60,000 bases of DNA from Symsagittifera roscoffensis (taxonomy: Eukaryota > Xenacoelomorpha > Acoela > Convolutidae). The stretch is taken from contig NC_087067.1 of the NCBI RefSeq assembly GCF_963678635.1, forward strand, positions 36,776,686 to 36,836,685. Reading direction: 5' to 3'. Within the stretch, counting starts at the first letter, position 1; each line of letters starts with the position of its first letter. Below, in pieces: positions 40,301 to 53,710 of the stretch. The notes under the pieces were generated by a model, which had not been told where the DNA came from, did not search any database, and saw nothing but the letters and a program-made list of their open reading frames with translations. The position numbers were made by a program, and so were the translations under genes.

Positions 40301-43300
40301 TGAGGATTTCATGAGAGGAGTAATTGCGAAATTCGGACCGAGGTGTTTCTTTTGCAACTTGGAAGGTCATTTTAAATCAGATTGTCCGCAATTCTGGGAT
40401 GCAGTGGCAGACATCAAGCATCCAAGACATGAAGAAGCTTTGTCAGGAGTGAAAGCCAGCAAGGCTAGACTTTTGAGTGAAGCGGAGGCACGCAGAAAGG
40501 ATAAACCTCAAGAGCTGGCGGCAAAGAAAATGCAAGCGGTAACAGAGGAGACACGTGAGCCGGAACCAGCAACTGCGGCTGATGACTTCAAGATCGATTA
40601 TAGGGCAGCCGCGAGGGATGCTCTAAATAGAGTACAGCAGGAACCGGTGACGAAAGAGATCGAACAAAAGGTGAAACTTGAACTGGAAAATGAGAAACTT
40701 CAGGAGCAACTGAATACCTTCGAAGCAACGGAGTTCGAAGAAACGAAAGCACCAAGCAGTTTGTACATGAAACTTAAGGTGATCTCCGGTCAGAGGTTCG
40801 GCATGGTGCCGCAAGGAAACAAGATACAGTCGATAATCTCAGTAGCTGGACACCAGGTAATGAGAAATCAGAGTGAACCATCCGAGTTCACTTTGATGCA
40901 TTTGGACACATATGCAGATTATCTGAGGCAGGTGGAGCCACGCACCGAGTCGAGAGCTGTGCGAGCACTACTAACGACGGGTGGCCCTCGCATGAAGAAG
41001 CTTCATGGACGCTACCTAGAGGTCTATGGGCCGTATCAAATAATGCTGAACGTGGATGGAATCAGTATCTACACCAGGACTTATGTAACAACAGATGATG
41101 ACCAAATGGGGCAAATCTATTTGGTTGAAGAGGAACTCAAAGTCCGCAGGATAGGCCATGACGCCATGATGGAACAAGACGCAGTACACATTGGGTATGA
41201 AGCAGATGTGACCGCACATCTGCTCGACACCAACGGATCAAAACTCGGAGTCACAGGGCTTCTGGACACAGGAGCGGTAGTGAGTGTGATGCCGATAAAA
41301 ACTTGGGAAAGAATGGGCTTCACGCTGGAAGATCTAATTCCAACGAATCTCCGACTGGCCGCCGCCAATCGAGGAGCTATCTACGTGGCCGGAAGAACGC
41401 CAATAACGGTCCTCCACATGGGAGGACGGGATCTTTGGATGAGCTTCCTGGTGGTAGAGAATCTGGACGACGCCGACCAATTCATCTTGGGCCGGGATTT
41501 TGTCAAGAATTTTGACGTGATGATTGACTTGAACAACGGTCTGATACGGATTAGAAACCCGGACCAAAAGTATGTTAAGAGACCAATTAATAGGATAATA
41601 ACAGACGAAAACAAGGTACCATTTTTTTTGGATAGAAAAGTAAAATTACAACCAGGACAAGCTGTGGTAGCAATTTTTAGAATGAGAAATTTGAATTCGT
41701 TAAGTGATAGTAAACAGGTTTGCTTAGTACCGAATCCAAATAGTCAGAGTTCGATGATTTTAGGCCGGAGCTTCTCGGTAACGCGAAACGGACTGTGTGT
41801 CAGTGTGTTGTTGAACACACTGGACACCACGGTTTCAATCTAGCGTGGAAAGAAGCTTGGCTACGCTTTGCCGATGAGGACCGACTATGAGGAGACACAA
41901 AACTTGAAGAAATATAGTGTGAAAGAGTGTCCTTATCATGCCAATAAAGAAAAAATTTTAAAGAGGATTAATGAATTAAAATCTATTCATAAACTGTTTT
42001 CAATGAAATCCGAGACGGACGACGGCTTATCAAGCTGCTCGAATTTTCCGGAACGCCCCTCGTCATATGAACTAGAAGCTGACAAACCGGTTTTGCCAGA
42101 GATAGAACATTTAAAAGGGAAAATAGGTTAGGGAGATTTCGAAAAATTGCGGGACCTCCTAAATCGGAACGCAGATGTATTTTCAAAACATAAGGCGGAT
42201 ATCGGTTGCTGTAATTTCGTCGAACACGAAATCGAACTAGAAGAAGGCGCCGTTCCCCATAGGAAAGGCGCAAGACGAATGACGCCACACAAATCGGAAG
42301 CGTGCCGAGCGGAAATAGAAATGTTGCTTGAATACGACATGATAGAACCCTCGAAATCGCCATGGGCTTGCGGGGTAGTAATGGCGAAAAAGAAAGGGGG
42401 CAGCTTAGATTTTGTTGCGACTTTCGTTACTTGAACGCGGTAACGATAAAAAATGCGTACCCGATACCGAGAATAGACGAGAGCCTATCTAAGCTTGGTG
42501 ATGCCAAGTTCTTCACCACATTGGACTTAGGTTCTGCCTTCTGGCAGGTACCTCTGCGGAAGAAGGACAGAGAGAAAACCGGATTCGCGTGCGAATTGGG
42601 ATTGTACCAGTGGAAGAGGATGCCCTTCGGCGTGTGCAATGCAACGGCCACTTTTCAAAGACTGATGGCTCAGGCTTTGACGAGAGTGACCAAGAAGTAC
42701 GGGAATCTCGTGATGTGTTACGTGGATGACGTAGTCATAGCGACACCGACCCTGGAAGACCACATTGATAGGCTCGATGTGGTCTTTGGATGCATGAAAA
42801 GAGCTGGATTGAAGTGCAAACCATCGAAATGTGATATCCTTAGGGATTCGATTAAGTACCTATGAAGAATGGTGGATAGGCATGGTGTGAGGCCGGACCC
42901 GGAAGCAGTGGAAGCAGTGTTGACATGGAAAGCCCCCAGAACGGACACACAGCTCCTGAGCTTCCTAGGGTTTGCCAATTACTACGGAGAATTCATAAAA
43001 GGATATGCTGACAAGCTGTATCCGATGCAGAAGCTGATGCGCAACAAGGGGAAAAAGTTCGAATGGAACGATGAGGCACAGGTTGCTTTCGGGAACATAA
43101 AGCGGGAACTGTGCGAAGCGCCAATGCTGGGCATGCCTACAGAAAAGAGCATGTATGTTCTCGACACAGACGCATCGGTGGTAGCCATCTCAGGAATCTT
43201 GCATCAAGAGCAAGAATGGAACGGAAGAACAGTTCTCCGTCCCATTGCATACGGCAGCAAGGTCTTGAGTGACACAGAGATGAAATATGGCGCACAAAAA

Positions 43301-44146
43301 GCAGAAATTTTTGCAGTAGTCACCTTCGTGGAAAAGTACCGTGCATACTTGGGGAGCGCTCCCTTCAAGTTACGCGTGGACAACAGAGCGTTATCCTGGT
43401 TGAAAACCTACTCGATGGATCAGAGTTATATTGGTAGATGGATAGTCAGATTGGATGGCTACCATATGATAATCGAACATAGAATGCGTGTTAAACACCA
43501 GAATGCTGACATCCTCAGCAAGAAAACTGAGTTTTATGAAAGATTGGAGCAGAAGCAGGCCAATCAGGCGGAAATAAAGGAGGGATTCTCGTTTCTGGAC
43601 AAAGAAACTTATGAAGCGCTTCCCTTAACGAGATGGTTGGATAAGTCTGGACATCCAATTCCAGGGCACCCTGAGTTACCTGTAGAGAAAGCAGCCGAGA
43701 TAAAGATCCTATCCAAGGAGGACCCAGTCCCTTTGGATCTGTTGCTGCGCTCGAACCTGGTCCAACAAGAACTCTCTCGCATGAACATAAACAGCCTCTC
43801 ATTATTGGATAAAACGGTGCAAGTCACACCGCAAGTGATGCGGATGCTGGGTGGACTGTTAGAAAGAGAAGTGACCAGAGATGACCCCGAGTGGACAGCA
43901 GCAGTGGCATCGCTAAAAGTTAGTGAGAAGGTGAAGATCATGCCGTCAAGACGACAGCACGAAGAGAACGAGAGGGATTGTAGGACAATAGTTCAGCAAC
44001 TAGTATCCTCAATACCCCAAGAGATTTTCACCACGACTTCCAACGGACAGAGAGAACAGGGGAGCAGCAAGCGAAAGAAAACCGTCACCTTTGTGGACCA
44101 GGATAAGGAAGGTAAAAAGGTAGAACAAAATCTGCTGCAAGACTAT

Positions 44147-44225
44147 TTGTCCGGGGAGACGAATGATGGAAAGAACCAGCGATCACAAGATCAACACCCG
44201 GGACAAGAAAATTTGTCCGGGGAGT
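44147..44225 (+). repeat. Two polypurine-tract-like repeats in the Pol spacer, element 2
   Basis: TTGTCCGGGGAGA (44147-44159) and TTGTCCGGGGAGT (44213-44225), both coding LSGE; a degenerate third (TTGTCCTGGGAGT) lies near 44280. They correspond to the four copies in element 1. Confidence 0.75.
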
Positions 44226-46739
44226 CTGAGATAGAAGAGAAAATTCCTGATGAGAAACAGGACCTAGAGAACAAGGTTTTGTCCTGGGAGTTCAGATGGA
44301 TGCGAAGAAGGCACAGACATGATCTGGAGGAGCGTGCAGTCTCTAGCACAACCTCTTCGACGGATGATGATTCCCGAAACTCAGGAATGGACACCTATTC
44401 AGACAGGAACTCGAGTTCGGGATCAAAACTGTCAGAACTAGCGATACACACGCTACTAGTGGAAACTCGGGCAAGGGACCTGGACAGAGAAGTGTACCAG
44501 GATCCTGACAGTGATCGCTACCTAATACCAAGCGAAAGAGTATTTGACAACGCAGCGGATGACTTGGAGACGATAGTGGTATCGAAACGTTCGATAAGCC
44601 TGTTGCCGCAGAAACAGGTAGTCAGGACTGATCTTCAGCCGTTTAAACAAGAAACACAGCCGTTGGCGAAGATTTGGTGCGTTAAGATGGAAGAAGACAC
44701 ACACCAGCCCAACGAGCTGAATAGTCAGATGAGGGTCATGAAGACTTACTTAAAGGCGAGATACCGACTCTCGGACCTTCTAAGGGCGCAGAGAAATGAT
44801 CGCATGACAAGCAACCTGAAAAGGTGGATCGAGAATGGTTCGCCGGATAAAGGGGACCTCGAGCAAGATAGTTATCACATCCTGAGACAATACTTCATGC
44901 AGAAGGAAGGGAGGTTATATTTGAACAAGGACGGGATTGTGGCTTGCAAAAGAAGGGAGGAAGACAGAGTCCTATACAAGTATAACGCGATAGTGTTACC
45001 GCAACTCTATCAGACAGAACTATTATTCAGGTCACATGATCAGATGGGCCATCAGGGGATCGACAAAGTGTATCAGAGGATCCTGAAGCGCTTTGAGTGG
45101 TCTGGGATGAAAAAGGCATGCGAGAAATGGGTAACAGCATGTCTGTCATGCCAACAGGTCAAGGATCCAAGGAAGTTGCGATTTCCTTTACAATCGATCG
45201 AGTCGTCTGAATTCAACGAGGTGGTGCAAATAGATCACCAAAAGATATGCATGACAGACAATGGTTATAATCAGGTGCTGGTCATGATAGATCATTTTAC
45301 GAAGTATGCAGAGGCCGTGCCCTGCATAACAGCCTCGGCGGAAGAGACATGCGACCACCTGATCAACACGTGGATAGCAAGACATGGTTGTCCGATGACG
45401 TTTCAATCGGATAATGGAACAGCTTTCGTAGGAGAGCTTACGAAAGAGCTAATGAGACGCTCACAGGTCGCTCAAGCTCACTCCACGACATACCACCCTC
45501 AGACGAACGGCTTAGTGGAAAGACAGAATAGGACGTTAGTGTCGATGCTGAGAGTATATTGTTCCAGGTACATGACCGATTGGGACAGATACCTTCCACA
45601 GGTGATGGGAGCATATAACAGCACGCAACACTCCACCACCGGAGTCAGTCCACACATGATGCTAACTGGACACGAAAAGTCATTACCATTAACCTTCTTC
45701 TACCCAGAGTATGAGGGAAAAAAAACGTCCCCACAGGTCTACGTGAGGGATGTGATCAGACGCCAACAGGAGTTGAACGATTTGTGAAGACGAAATACTC
45801 AACAGGCACAGGCAAAGCAGAGGAAAAGATTTGACAAGAAAGCAGCTGGTGCAAAGGCTTACTCGGTGGGAGACTACGTATGGGTATTCCAGAACGTTAT
45901 ACCACCGAAAGGGACAAAAAAGCTCCTAAAAAAGTGGAGGGGACCCTTCATGATTACAGAGGTGCACCAGGAGTGACGCTTTTATAGACTGAGTACTGGC
46001 CGAGCCGCCCACTACGAGAACATAAAGCCACACAATCCATCGACAGAACACTGGTGTATACCTGTAGACATGGAAGAAGAGGATTATCTAATGATGGATC
46101 CTGCTTGTGAGGTCAATGAAAAAGGCACCAGGGAGAAGAACGATGGAAACGAAGTCGTAGAGGAAAGTACGGATACACCGCTGGACCTGGATCCAAACGA
46201 ACAGATCGAAGCGGACGATGAAACCTTAACCTACGCAGAGGAAGATTGGCAGGATCCCGAACAGATAGAGGTTCCCAAGAACTTGGAACCGGATCTTCCG
46301 TTCACGATACAGACTCGTCAGAAGGACGGGACGAGACCAAGAAAGAAATACAATCCTTACGGTGACGACTTTGTAGTGGATAGGATAGATCTGAAGAAGA
46401 TAGTGGAGGAAGTAGTGGGTCTAGAGGAAATAACTGTGTCACAAGACATTGACATAGTCGATGATCACGACGATGAGTGGGTTGACGACTGGTCAAAACC
46501 CGAGGTAGAATTCGACGACGAGCAACAGCAGTCTTACGAACAAGACTTGACGAACCTGCGTGTCTTAGAGTGGCTGAATGAAACGACATCGGATCCCGAG
46601 GAGACCAGTGTCACGATTCAAGACGTAGATCGTGAAAGCATGAAATACATCAAGACCGAACGAGATGATCCTTCCTGGGCTGCCCAGGAAGGACGACTAC
46701 TCATTCCGGCTTCTAACCTCGACTTGATACCCGGTATGC

Positions 46740-46784
46740 GATCGACGGGGACGTCGATGGATATTTTTGTCCGGGCAGTGGGGG
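46740..46784 (+). promoter_or_regulatory. Internal polypurine-tract module in element 2 ORF1
   Basis: Stem-loop ATCGAC/GTCGAT with loop GGGGAC, then TTGTCCGGGCAGTGGGGG. It sits at the same place as in element 1 (21748-21705) and is nearly identical; one G to C change falls in the purine run. Confidence 0.55.
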
Positions 46785-47389
46785 TAGGACTTACCCACAT
46801 TGAAAACTTGATAATAAAAAAATTAAGAATAGCAAGAGAAACAGGAGACTTAGAAGCAGAAACAGGCGAAGAACCTAAGAAACCTGACATAGGCAGGGTA
46901 GTTGAGTCATATTTTAACTTACCAAATGAATATTCAAGTAACATAATACTAACAGACAGTGATTTCATACTCACAAACAGAACATGTGCGATAGCAATCA
47001 CAGCAGACATGAGTTTTAGGACAGCGCTAGCGGCAGATTTTAAGAGAGAATACAAAAACGTGGAATTCCTTTGGAAGCAAAGACCAGGGATAGGGGGCGT
47101 AGCAGCCTTACCTCCGGCGGCGTCGCAGATACCGGGAAAATACCTATGCTTCTTGGTAACGAAAGCGACGGAGAAGCAGCACGTGGACCCGGAGAACCTA
47201 GTCTTGTCCTTGACGAGGCTGAGGGACTTCCTCGTGGAAATGGACGTGAAGGAGCTCTCGCTTCCAGTGTACGATCCAAACAGAGGAAGACTGCATCCTC
47301 GGGAATTGTACGCGCTTGTACACGTGATATTCTCTGATACGAACATACAAGTATATCTACATAAGAAATATTGCTTAAGTATAGGCTGA

Positions 47390-47808
47390 GTGATGTGCGA
47401 GAGAGTGTTAGGCCAAAGACTAAGTTGTATGTAAGATGTGTTATGTTATGTTATGTTATGTTATGTTATGTTAGGTTATTATGTGTTAGGTTATTAAGAT
47501 CATGGGTAAGTAGGGGTTAGTGACCATGAACAACTAAATGACGATCTTAGGAATAGATCCAAAGTTTGGACTGTCCAATCTTAGGTCGAATTCCGAAATT
47601 TTAGAGACCGATTAATTTTAATAAATTTTAGGATAAACATCTTTTTATCGGAACTGTTTTTAAGCAAATTTTAACGATATATGTTAAGGTGAAACTGACA
47701 AGTGTGATATTTGTGACTTCTTTTCTAGATCCTGATTGATCATTTAATTACTCACTTGAGTCAAAACCTTGGAATCGAATCGAATCAAATCAAACTTGAA
47801 AGAATAGA
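47390..47808 (+). other. Element 2 gap between ORF1 and ORF2
   Basis: 419 nt, similar to the ~440 nt in element 1. It contains six TTATG repeats (47441-47470). No promoter or splice site could be fixed. Confidence 0.5.
47441..47470 (+). repeat. (TTATG)6 microsatellite
   Basis: Six perfect pentanucleotide units, followed by variant TTAGG units. The corresponding place in element 1 has a shorter, imperfect form. Confidence 0.9.
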
Positions 47809-48480
47809 ATGGATAACTTCAACTTGGATGAATTGATGGACCTGGCAGAGGCATATGTAGGACCGATGATAGATGCGATCTATCGTCGGCTGATCGATCG
47901 AGACTTCGCTCTGGAGGACCCAGAGGTAGTCTTGTTGCTGACCGCCCTGATCATTATTTTGGGGCACGACAACCGTGGGGACCGCCCCACGGAAGTCCTG
48001 TTGATGGCAGCATATGGAGAAAGAGGAGTACTAGACCGCCCAAACATGAGAGTGATGAGGTGGAGAAACGGGGCTCTCTCAGGGAGTGACTTGGCGAATG
48101 AGCCTGGATTGGGAAGTTCCAGGACTTACCAGCCAGGTGAGATGCCAATGCCCTCCAAGCCCAAACTTGGGCTGACGAGAATGCATCGGGAGATGAACAG
48201 CGAGGCGACCTCGTCTGGTTCACCACTGAGAGCAGCTGTGCCACCATAAAGGGCAAAAGTAGGACAGAAAGTTCAGACGAACCAAACCATGCAAGATCTG
48301 GATGAGATGTACGATGAACTGAAAAGTACAAAGAAGGAGCTGGACGAGATGACCAGAAGCATGCTCCAGATGGAGGAAGATTGGGACATGTGGAGAAAGT
48401 TGTTCGAAGACTGCAACAAAAAGCAGGGTCAAGAGATTGAGCGCTTAAGGCAGGAATACAAAGAGCAACGGAGAAGATAA
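47809..48480 (+). pseudogene. Element 2 ORF2, stop-interrupted, with coiled-coil tail
   Basis: An ATG frame of 146 residues (47809-48249) is clearly homologous to element 1 ORF2 (IYRRLIDRDF, RPTEVLLM, MRWRNGALSGSDLA, EPGLG, GEMPMP). After the TAA at 48247 the same frame stays open for 76 codons to 48480. That tail is a highly charged heptad-like helix (MQDLDEMYDELKSTKKELDE... to EQRRR), a likely coiled coil. Element 1 has no such tail. The tail may be an extension of ORF2 lost in element 1, or a remnant of a different ORF3 N-terminus brought in by the deletion. Confidence 0.7.
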
Positions 48481-48481
48481 A

Positions 48482-50083
48482 GTGGAGTTGCCTGGCTGGG
48501 GACCAGAAGACTGGGTCAAACCTGGTAGCTGTCTGGCGGAAGTCTGTGGACTGGAGGGTCACGTTTTTGGAGGTATGGACTGTGTGAAGACCCTGGAAAA
48601 ACAACACAAGCAATTGACGGTATTGTTTGGAAACGTAGTGATGAAAGCAAGAACAGAAACGGAACTGATAGCAGATTGCCATGGAGGAACCGATGTGAAT
48701 CTAGTGACTGCACTAGGATTCTACAGCATGTTTGGTTCTTTAGAGTCACTATTGAATCTAGAACAGAAATATGAGATGGTCACAGCCATCAGTGTAGAAG
48801 TATTCCCAGGAGTTCTGCAGACTGAGCAGAAATACATAAGAAAATGGAGGGAAGCAATTGAGACGGAAATGAACATCAGACACAGTGAGACTTATTGTAG
48901 ACCATCAGGAGCACGATATTTGGTGGGTTCAACATTGGCTCCAATGTGCAAGAGCAGATACCCTGTACATTTCGTAGCTGTGGACGTGAAGAGTACAAGA
49001 ACGATTGTGGATCAAGCCTTCTCAGTGCCGAAGTGTGTGAGACTGGCGAGAATGTCCGAGAAGTCTTACGAGTTGCTATGTAAGATGTTCTCAGCAGTTC
49101 CAGAGAGAACCAAAGAAGAATTGGAGTCAATATTAGGAAAGAAGTTCATGGGATATGTGAGCGGGAACTTCAGTGACTTCGAGAGACAGAAACAGAGAGG
49201 ATCAACTGTTACAGATTACAATGCAGTAGATGAGAATGATGAAGTCCACCGAGTGATGATGGAAGTGGAACACTTGCTGGAAGCTTCGGGAAAACGTAAT
49301 TGGAGGAGCATCATGTTGACGCATGACGAGTTTCCTTGCCACTGCTTGCTGCAGACCTGGTGGTATCCCAAGCGTAGTAATCTGATGTTGATCTGGGACT
49401 CTGGAGAAATGCTCTCCATGGGTTTACCAGATTCATCACAGCCCATAACAATAGTGATAGTGGGAGTTATGATGGCGATACGATGGCTGGAAGCTCATGT
49501 GAGAGAAAATAACAGACAGGAGGCACCGACGAGAGAACAGTTGCGGAAATTAGATTGTCTAAAAGATTTAGATCTTTTTGAGACAACGTGCAAAATTCTG
49601 AACATTCCGATGGAAGTGAAGAAGATATGGGCAAGAAAACGATTGATGCCATGGTTCAGAGCTAACATGACTGCATGGTTGTACGAGTATGCGAAAAAGC
49701 ATATGTCGAAGCACGGCAGGGTGTACAGTGAATATCAGCTGGACATTGGAGCAGGAGCTTTTAAGCGAGCTCTCGTGACTCATCGGAATGCAGTGACCAC
49801 CGCTGTGAAAAGAATTTCCAGGACAAGTGAACTTTGTGGAAAGGAGAAAGCAGAGATGCTGAAAGATGATTTGGAGAGAAACGTGACGTTGTGTTTCCAC
49901 AACAGCTTCTGTAGGAACAGAGAATGTAACGTGGATCCGCTACCTTGCTGCAAACAGAGGGTAGAAGAGCAGAAGTGTTGGAGGACGGCTTCCAGCAGCG
50001 TCAGGATAGCTAACGACGTGTTACAAGATACGGAGACTGAGAGTGCAGAGTCAGTATCACAGGAGGAAGAAATGGAGCATTGA
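48482..50083 (+). pseudogene. Element 2 ORF3, C-terminal half only
   Basis: A 533-codon open frame aligning with about residues 485-1003 of element 1 ORF3 (DCHGGTDVNLVTALGF, SVPKCVRLARMSE, PCHCLLQTWWYPKR, RNAVTTAVKR, CFHNSFCRNR, LPCCK). No ATG lies at its start (the first codon is GTG right after a stop) and the N-terminal ~480 residues are absent. This copy is therefore 5'-truncated by internal deletion, although the remaining frame is intact. Confidence 0.8.
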
Positions 50084-50859
50084 CGAATGACCGAAAAGCA
50101 AGATGGGAAACAAGAGACAAAAATTAGAAGAATTTAGAAGTTTTAGAACTTTTAAACGACGAAAAAGAAGAAAACAAAGGAGTAATGAAGAAAAAGTTAA
50201 CACTCAGCATTGTTTTATGTGTGTGAAAAAACTCAAGTGAGAAACCAAGCAACCAAGTTGTAATTGAAAACTGAAACATTTAGTTGAGTTTTGAAATTGT
50301 TGCATTTATAAATTTGCATTTTGATTTTAGTAGAGTGACTTTAGAGACACTCACTTACTATTTATTTATAAAGGCTTAAGTGAAGGAGTATATTAAATTA
50401 TTCCAGCCTGCATGACTGTTTTTAATCAGCTAGGAGAACTGATCACTTTGTGGTGACATCGAAGGCTTGAGTAATCTCTCGAAGAGGGAGATTGTTTCAT
50501 TGTTCTTGCTAACCACAGAGTTTCTTAGTTTTAATATTCAGGACAATAACAAGCAAGATTTCCAAAGGGAAGAAGCATAGGAGGATAATTTTAACTTGTT
50601 GGTTGGCAGGACTGTCCTGAAAGTCAACACCTTTTAAATTTAAGAGAAAAAGTTTTTATCGGGACATTGACATTGGAAGTCAGAAAATATGTTTTATCTT
50701 AAGTCATATCCTCAATGTGCAGATTAATGAAGAATTTGAAGGCTATAGTGATGTAGTATGATGCCATTTATATTCTGCTGTGAGTCGATGTGACGTGGAT
50801 AAATGGAATTTCGTGCATTTTGTAAATTCTGTTCGATGACACTGTATCTATTTTACGAA
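50084..50859 (+). other. Element 2 3' non-coding region
   Basis: About 780 bp between the ORF3 stop and the polypurine module, repeated at 52889-53664 and 58913-59688. No coding frame. A CTAACCACAGAGTTTCTTAG block is present in inverse orientation in element 1 near 16780. Confidence 0.6.
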
Positions 50860-50905
50860 CATTGCGTGATTCAATGAGGACATTGACCGGACTGTCCGGG
50901 GAGTA
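50860..50905 (+). promoter_or_regulatory. Element 2 polypurine tract and upstream stem-loop
   Basis: TCAAT/ATTGA with loop GAGGAC, then CCGGACTGTCCGGGGAGTA directly before the LTR start at 50906. Repeated before the LTRs at 53711 and 59735. The arrangement equals element 1, with different stem bases. Confidence 0.65.
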
Positions 50906-51681
50906 TGTGACATTCAACCAGAATGTGAAAAATGCAATCTCTGCGGAATTCGAAATTTTAGCAGCGAGCCTTCCGAATTAGTGATTTTAAAGGATTAACG
51001 ACGTTATTTGAACGATGGGACAAAACGTGAAGGTTGAAGGATTCGGGAATTGCTAATTTTTAAATTTTCGAAGTGATTACGTAACATTTCTGAGAAACGT
51101 CAGAAACGGCCATTTTGGCAAAAAGGTCGAAGAAAAACACAACAACATTAGTTGCGCGGACGATAACTACGAGAATCGTGATAAAAAACAACAGCAGATT
51201 GCAGGAATAGCAGAGCACTCCGAGTTGCAACTATTGTGTCGCTACAATAGTTGCAAGGCCGTTGCAGATAACGGTGAAGGGTGGAGGACAGCCTTCCGGA
51301 TTAAGAAGAAATCAAGATTAACGAGTTTGATTCAGTGGATTCAAGAATCCGGAAGGGTGTCGGAACTGAGACTTTTATTCTTTTATATAGACTTTTAGCT
51401 TCTTGTCATGTCCTGAATTGAATTTAATTACCAACTGGATTCATTTTGATAAGGATGAGAAGCTAGGAGTTGGGGGAAAGGGTTGAACCATCTTCGATGG
51501 AGATGATGATTTTTATCTACTGAACAAAAACAATAGTAATATATTAAATAGTAGTAGCCCTGTTTTTAGGAGTGACCTCGTGTTCTGGGGATACTGAGAC
51601 CCAGCCATGAGCTCACTATTTCTGCATGTAATTAAGTTAATTTGAGTGTTTTGACCGACGCCGAAAGCAGTAACGTTTTTG
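50906..51681 (+). repeat. Element 2 3' LTR, first copy, truncated by the duplication junction
   Basis: Starts TGTGACATTC and follows the LTR to GTAACGTTTTT, then breaks into duplicated ORF3. It lacks the last ~140 bp, including the TATA box and LTR end. Confidence 0.9.
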
Positions 51682-51682
51682 C

Positions 51683-52888
51683 AGACACAGTGAGACTTAT
51701 TGTAGACCATCAGGAGCACGATATTTGGTGGGTTCAACATTGGCTCCAATGTGCAAGAGCAGATACCCTGTACATTTCGTAGCTGTGGACGTGAAGAGTA
51801 CAAGAACGATTGTGGATCAAGCCTTCTCAGTGCCGAAGTGTGTGAGACTGGCGAGAATGTCCGAGAAGTCTTACGAGTTGCTATGTAAGATGTTCTCAGC
51901 AGTTCCAGAGAGAACCAAAGAAGAATTGGAGTCAATATTAGGAAAGAAGTTCATGGGATATGTGAGCGGGAACTTCAGTGACTTCGAGAGACAGAAACAG
52001 AGAGGATCAACTGTTACAGATTACAATGCAGTAGATGAGAATGATGAAGTCCACCGAGTGATGATGGAAGTGGAACACTTGCTGGAAGCTTCGGGAAAAC
52101 GTAATTGGAGGAGCATCATGTTGACGCATGACGAGTTTCCTTGCCACTGCTTGCTGCAGACCTGGTGGTATCCCAAGCGTAGTAATCTGATGTTGATCTG
52201 GGACTCTGGAGAAATGCTCTCCATGGGTTTACCAGATTCATCACAGCCCATAACAATAGTGATAGTGGGAGTTATGATGGCGATACGATGGCTGGAAGCT
52301 CATGTGAGAGAAAATAACAGACAGGAGGCACCGACGAGAGAACAGTTGCGGAAATTAGATTGTCTAAAAGATTTAGATCTTTTTGAGACAACGTGCAAAA
52401 TTCTGAACATTCCGATGGAAGTGAAGAAGATATGGGCAAGAAAACGATTGATGCCATGGTTCAGAGCTAACATGACTGCATGGTTGTACGAGTATGCGAA
52501 AAAGCATATGTCGAAGCACGGCAGGGTGTACAGTGAATATCAGCTGGACATTGGAGCAGGAGCTTTTAAGCGAGCTCTCGTGACTCATCGGAATGCAGTG
52601 ACCACCGCTGTGAAAAGAATTTCCAGGACAAGTGAACTTTGTGGAAAGGAGAAAGCAGAGATGCTGAAAGATGATTTGGAGAGAAACGTGACGTTGTGTT
52701 TCCACAACAGCTTCTGTAGGAACAGAGAATGTAACGTGGATCCGCTACCTTGCTGCAAACAGAGGGTAGAAGAGCAGAAGTGTTGGAGGACGGCTTCCAG
52801 CAGCGTCAGGATAGCTAACGACGTGTTACAAGATACGGAGACTGAGAGTGCAGAGTCAGTATCACAGGAGGAAGAAATGGAGCATTGA
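51683..52888 (+). pseudogene. Duplicated ORF3 C-terminal fragment
   Basis: An open frame of about 400 codons, essentially identical to the last part of 48482-50083. It begins at the duplication junction without an ATG, so it is a passenger fragment and not an independent gene. Confidence 0.85.
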
Positions 52889-53710
52889 CGAATGACCGAA
52901 AAGCAAGATGGGAAACAAGAGACAAAAATTAGAAGAATTTAGAAGTTTTAGAACTTTTAAACGACGAAAAAGAAGAAAACAAAGGAGTAATGAAGAAAAA
53001 GTTAACACTCAGCATTGTTTTATGTGTGTGAAAAAACTCAAGTGAGAAACCAAGCAACCAAGTTGTAATTGAAAACTGAAACATTTAGTTGAGTTTTGAA
53101 ATTGTTGCATTTATAAATTTGCATTTTGATTTTAGTAGAGTGACTTTAGAGACACTCACTTACTATTTATTTATAAAGGCTTAAGTGAAGGAGTATATTA
53201 AATTATTCCAGCCTGCATGACTGTTTTTAATCAGCTAGGAGAACTGATCACTTTGTGGTGACATCGAAGGCTTGAGTAATCTCTCGAAGAGGGAGATTGT
53301 TTCATTGTTCTTGCTAACCACAGAGTTTCTTAGTTTTAATATTCAGGACAATAACAAGCAAGATTTCCAAAGGGAAGAAGCATAGGAGGATAATTTTAAC
53401 TTGTTGGTTGGCAGGACTGTCCTGAAAGTCAACACCTTTTAAATTTAAGAGAAAAAGTTTTTATCGGGACATTGACATTGGAAGTCAGAAAATATGTTTT
53501 TTCTTAAGTCATATCCTCAATGTGCAGATTAATGAAGAATTTGAAGGCTATAGTGATGTAGTATGATGCCATTTATATTCTGCTGTGAGTCGATGTGACG
53601 TGGATAAATGGAATTTCGTGCATTTTGTAAATTCTGTTCGATGACACTGTATCTATTTTACGAACATTGCGTGATTCAATGAGGACATTGACCGGACTGT
53701 CCGGGGAGTA

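Larger units (their letters stand above)
37788..47389 (+). pseudogene. gag-pol: Element 2 ORF1: Gag-Pol polyprotein, broken
   Basis: It aligns end to end with element 1 ORF1 and has the same domain order: coiled coil, Gag core, CX2CX4HX4C knuckles (about 40189 and 40343), DTGA (about 41266), RT YVDD (about 42719), RNase H, spacer, integrase HHCC and D,D35E, GPF, acidic linker and macro-like C-terminus (about 46930-47389). Breaks: in-frame stops at 41841 (TAG), 42129 (TAG), 42863 (TGA), 45785 (TGA) and 45974 (TGA), and a one-base deletion near 42395 in RT. Long stretches between the breaks remain well conserved, so decay began recently relative to the divergence of the two elements. The product cannot be made as one protein from this copy. 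Confidence 0.9.

Noticed and set aside
46618-47346. 242-residue frame on the minus strand opposite element 2 ORF1, with a similar one at 21143-21559 in element 1.
   Set aside because: It is a shadow of the conserved macro-like coding region; conservation is explained by the sense frame.
47954-48682. 242-residue minus-strand frame opposite element 2 ORF2/ORF3.
   Set aside because: Antisense shadow with no counterpart opposite element 1 ORF2.
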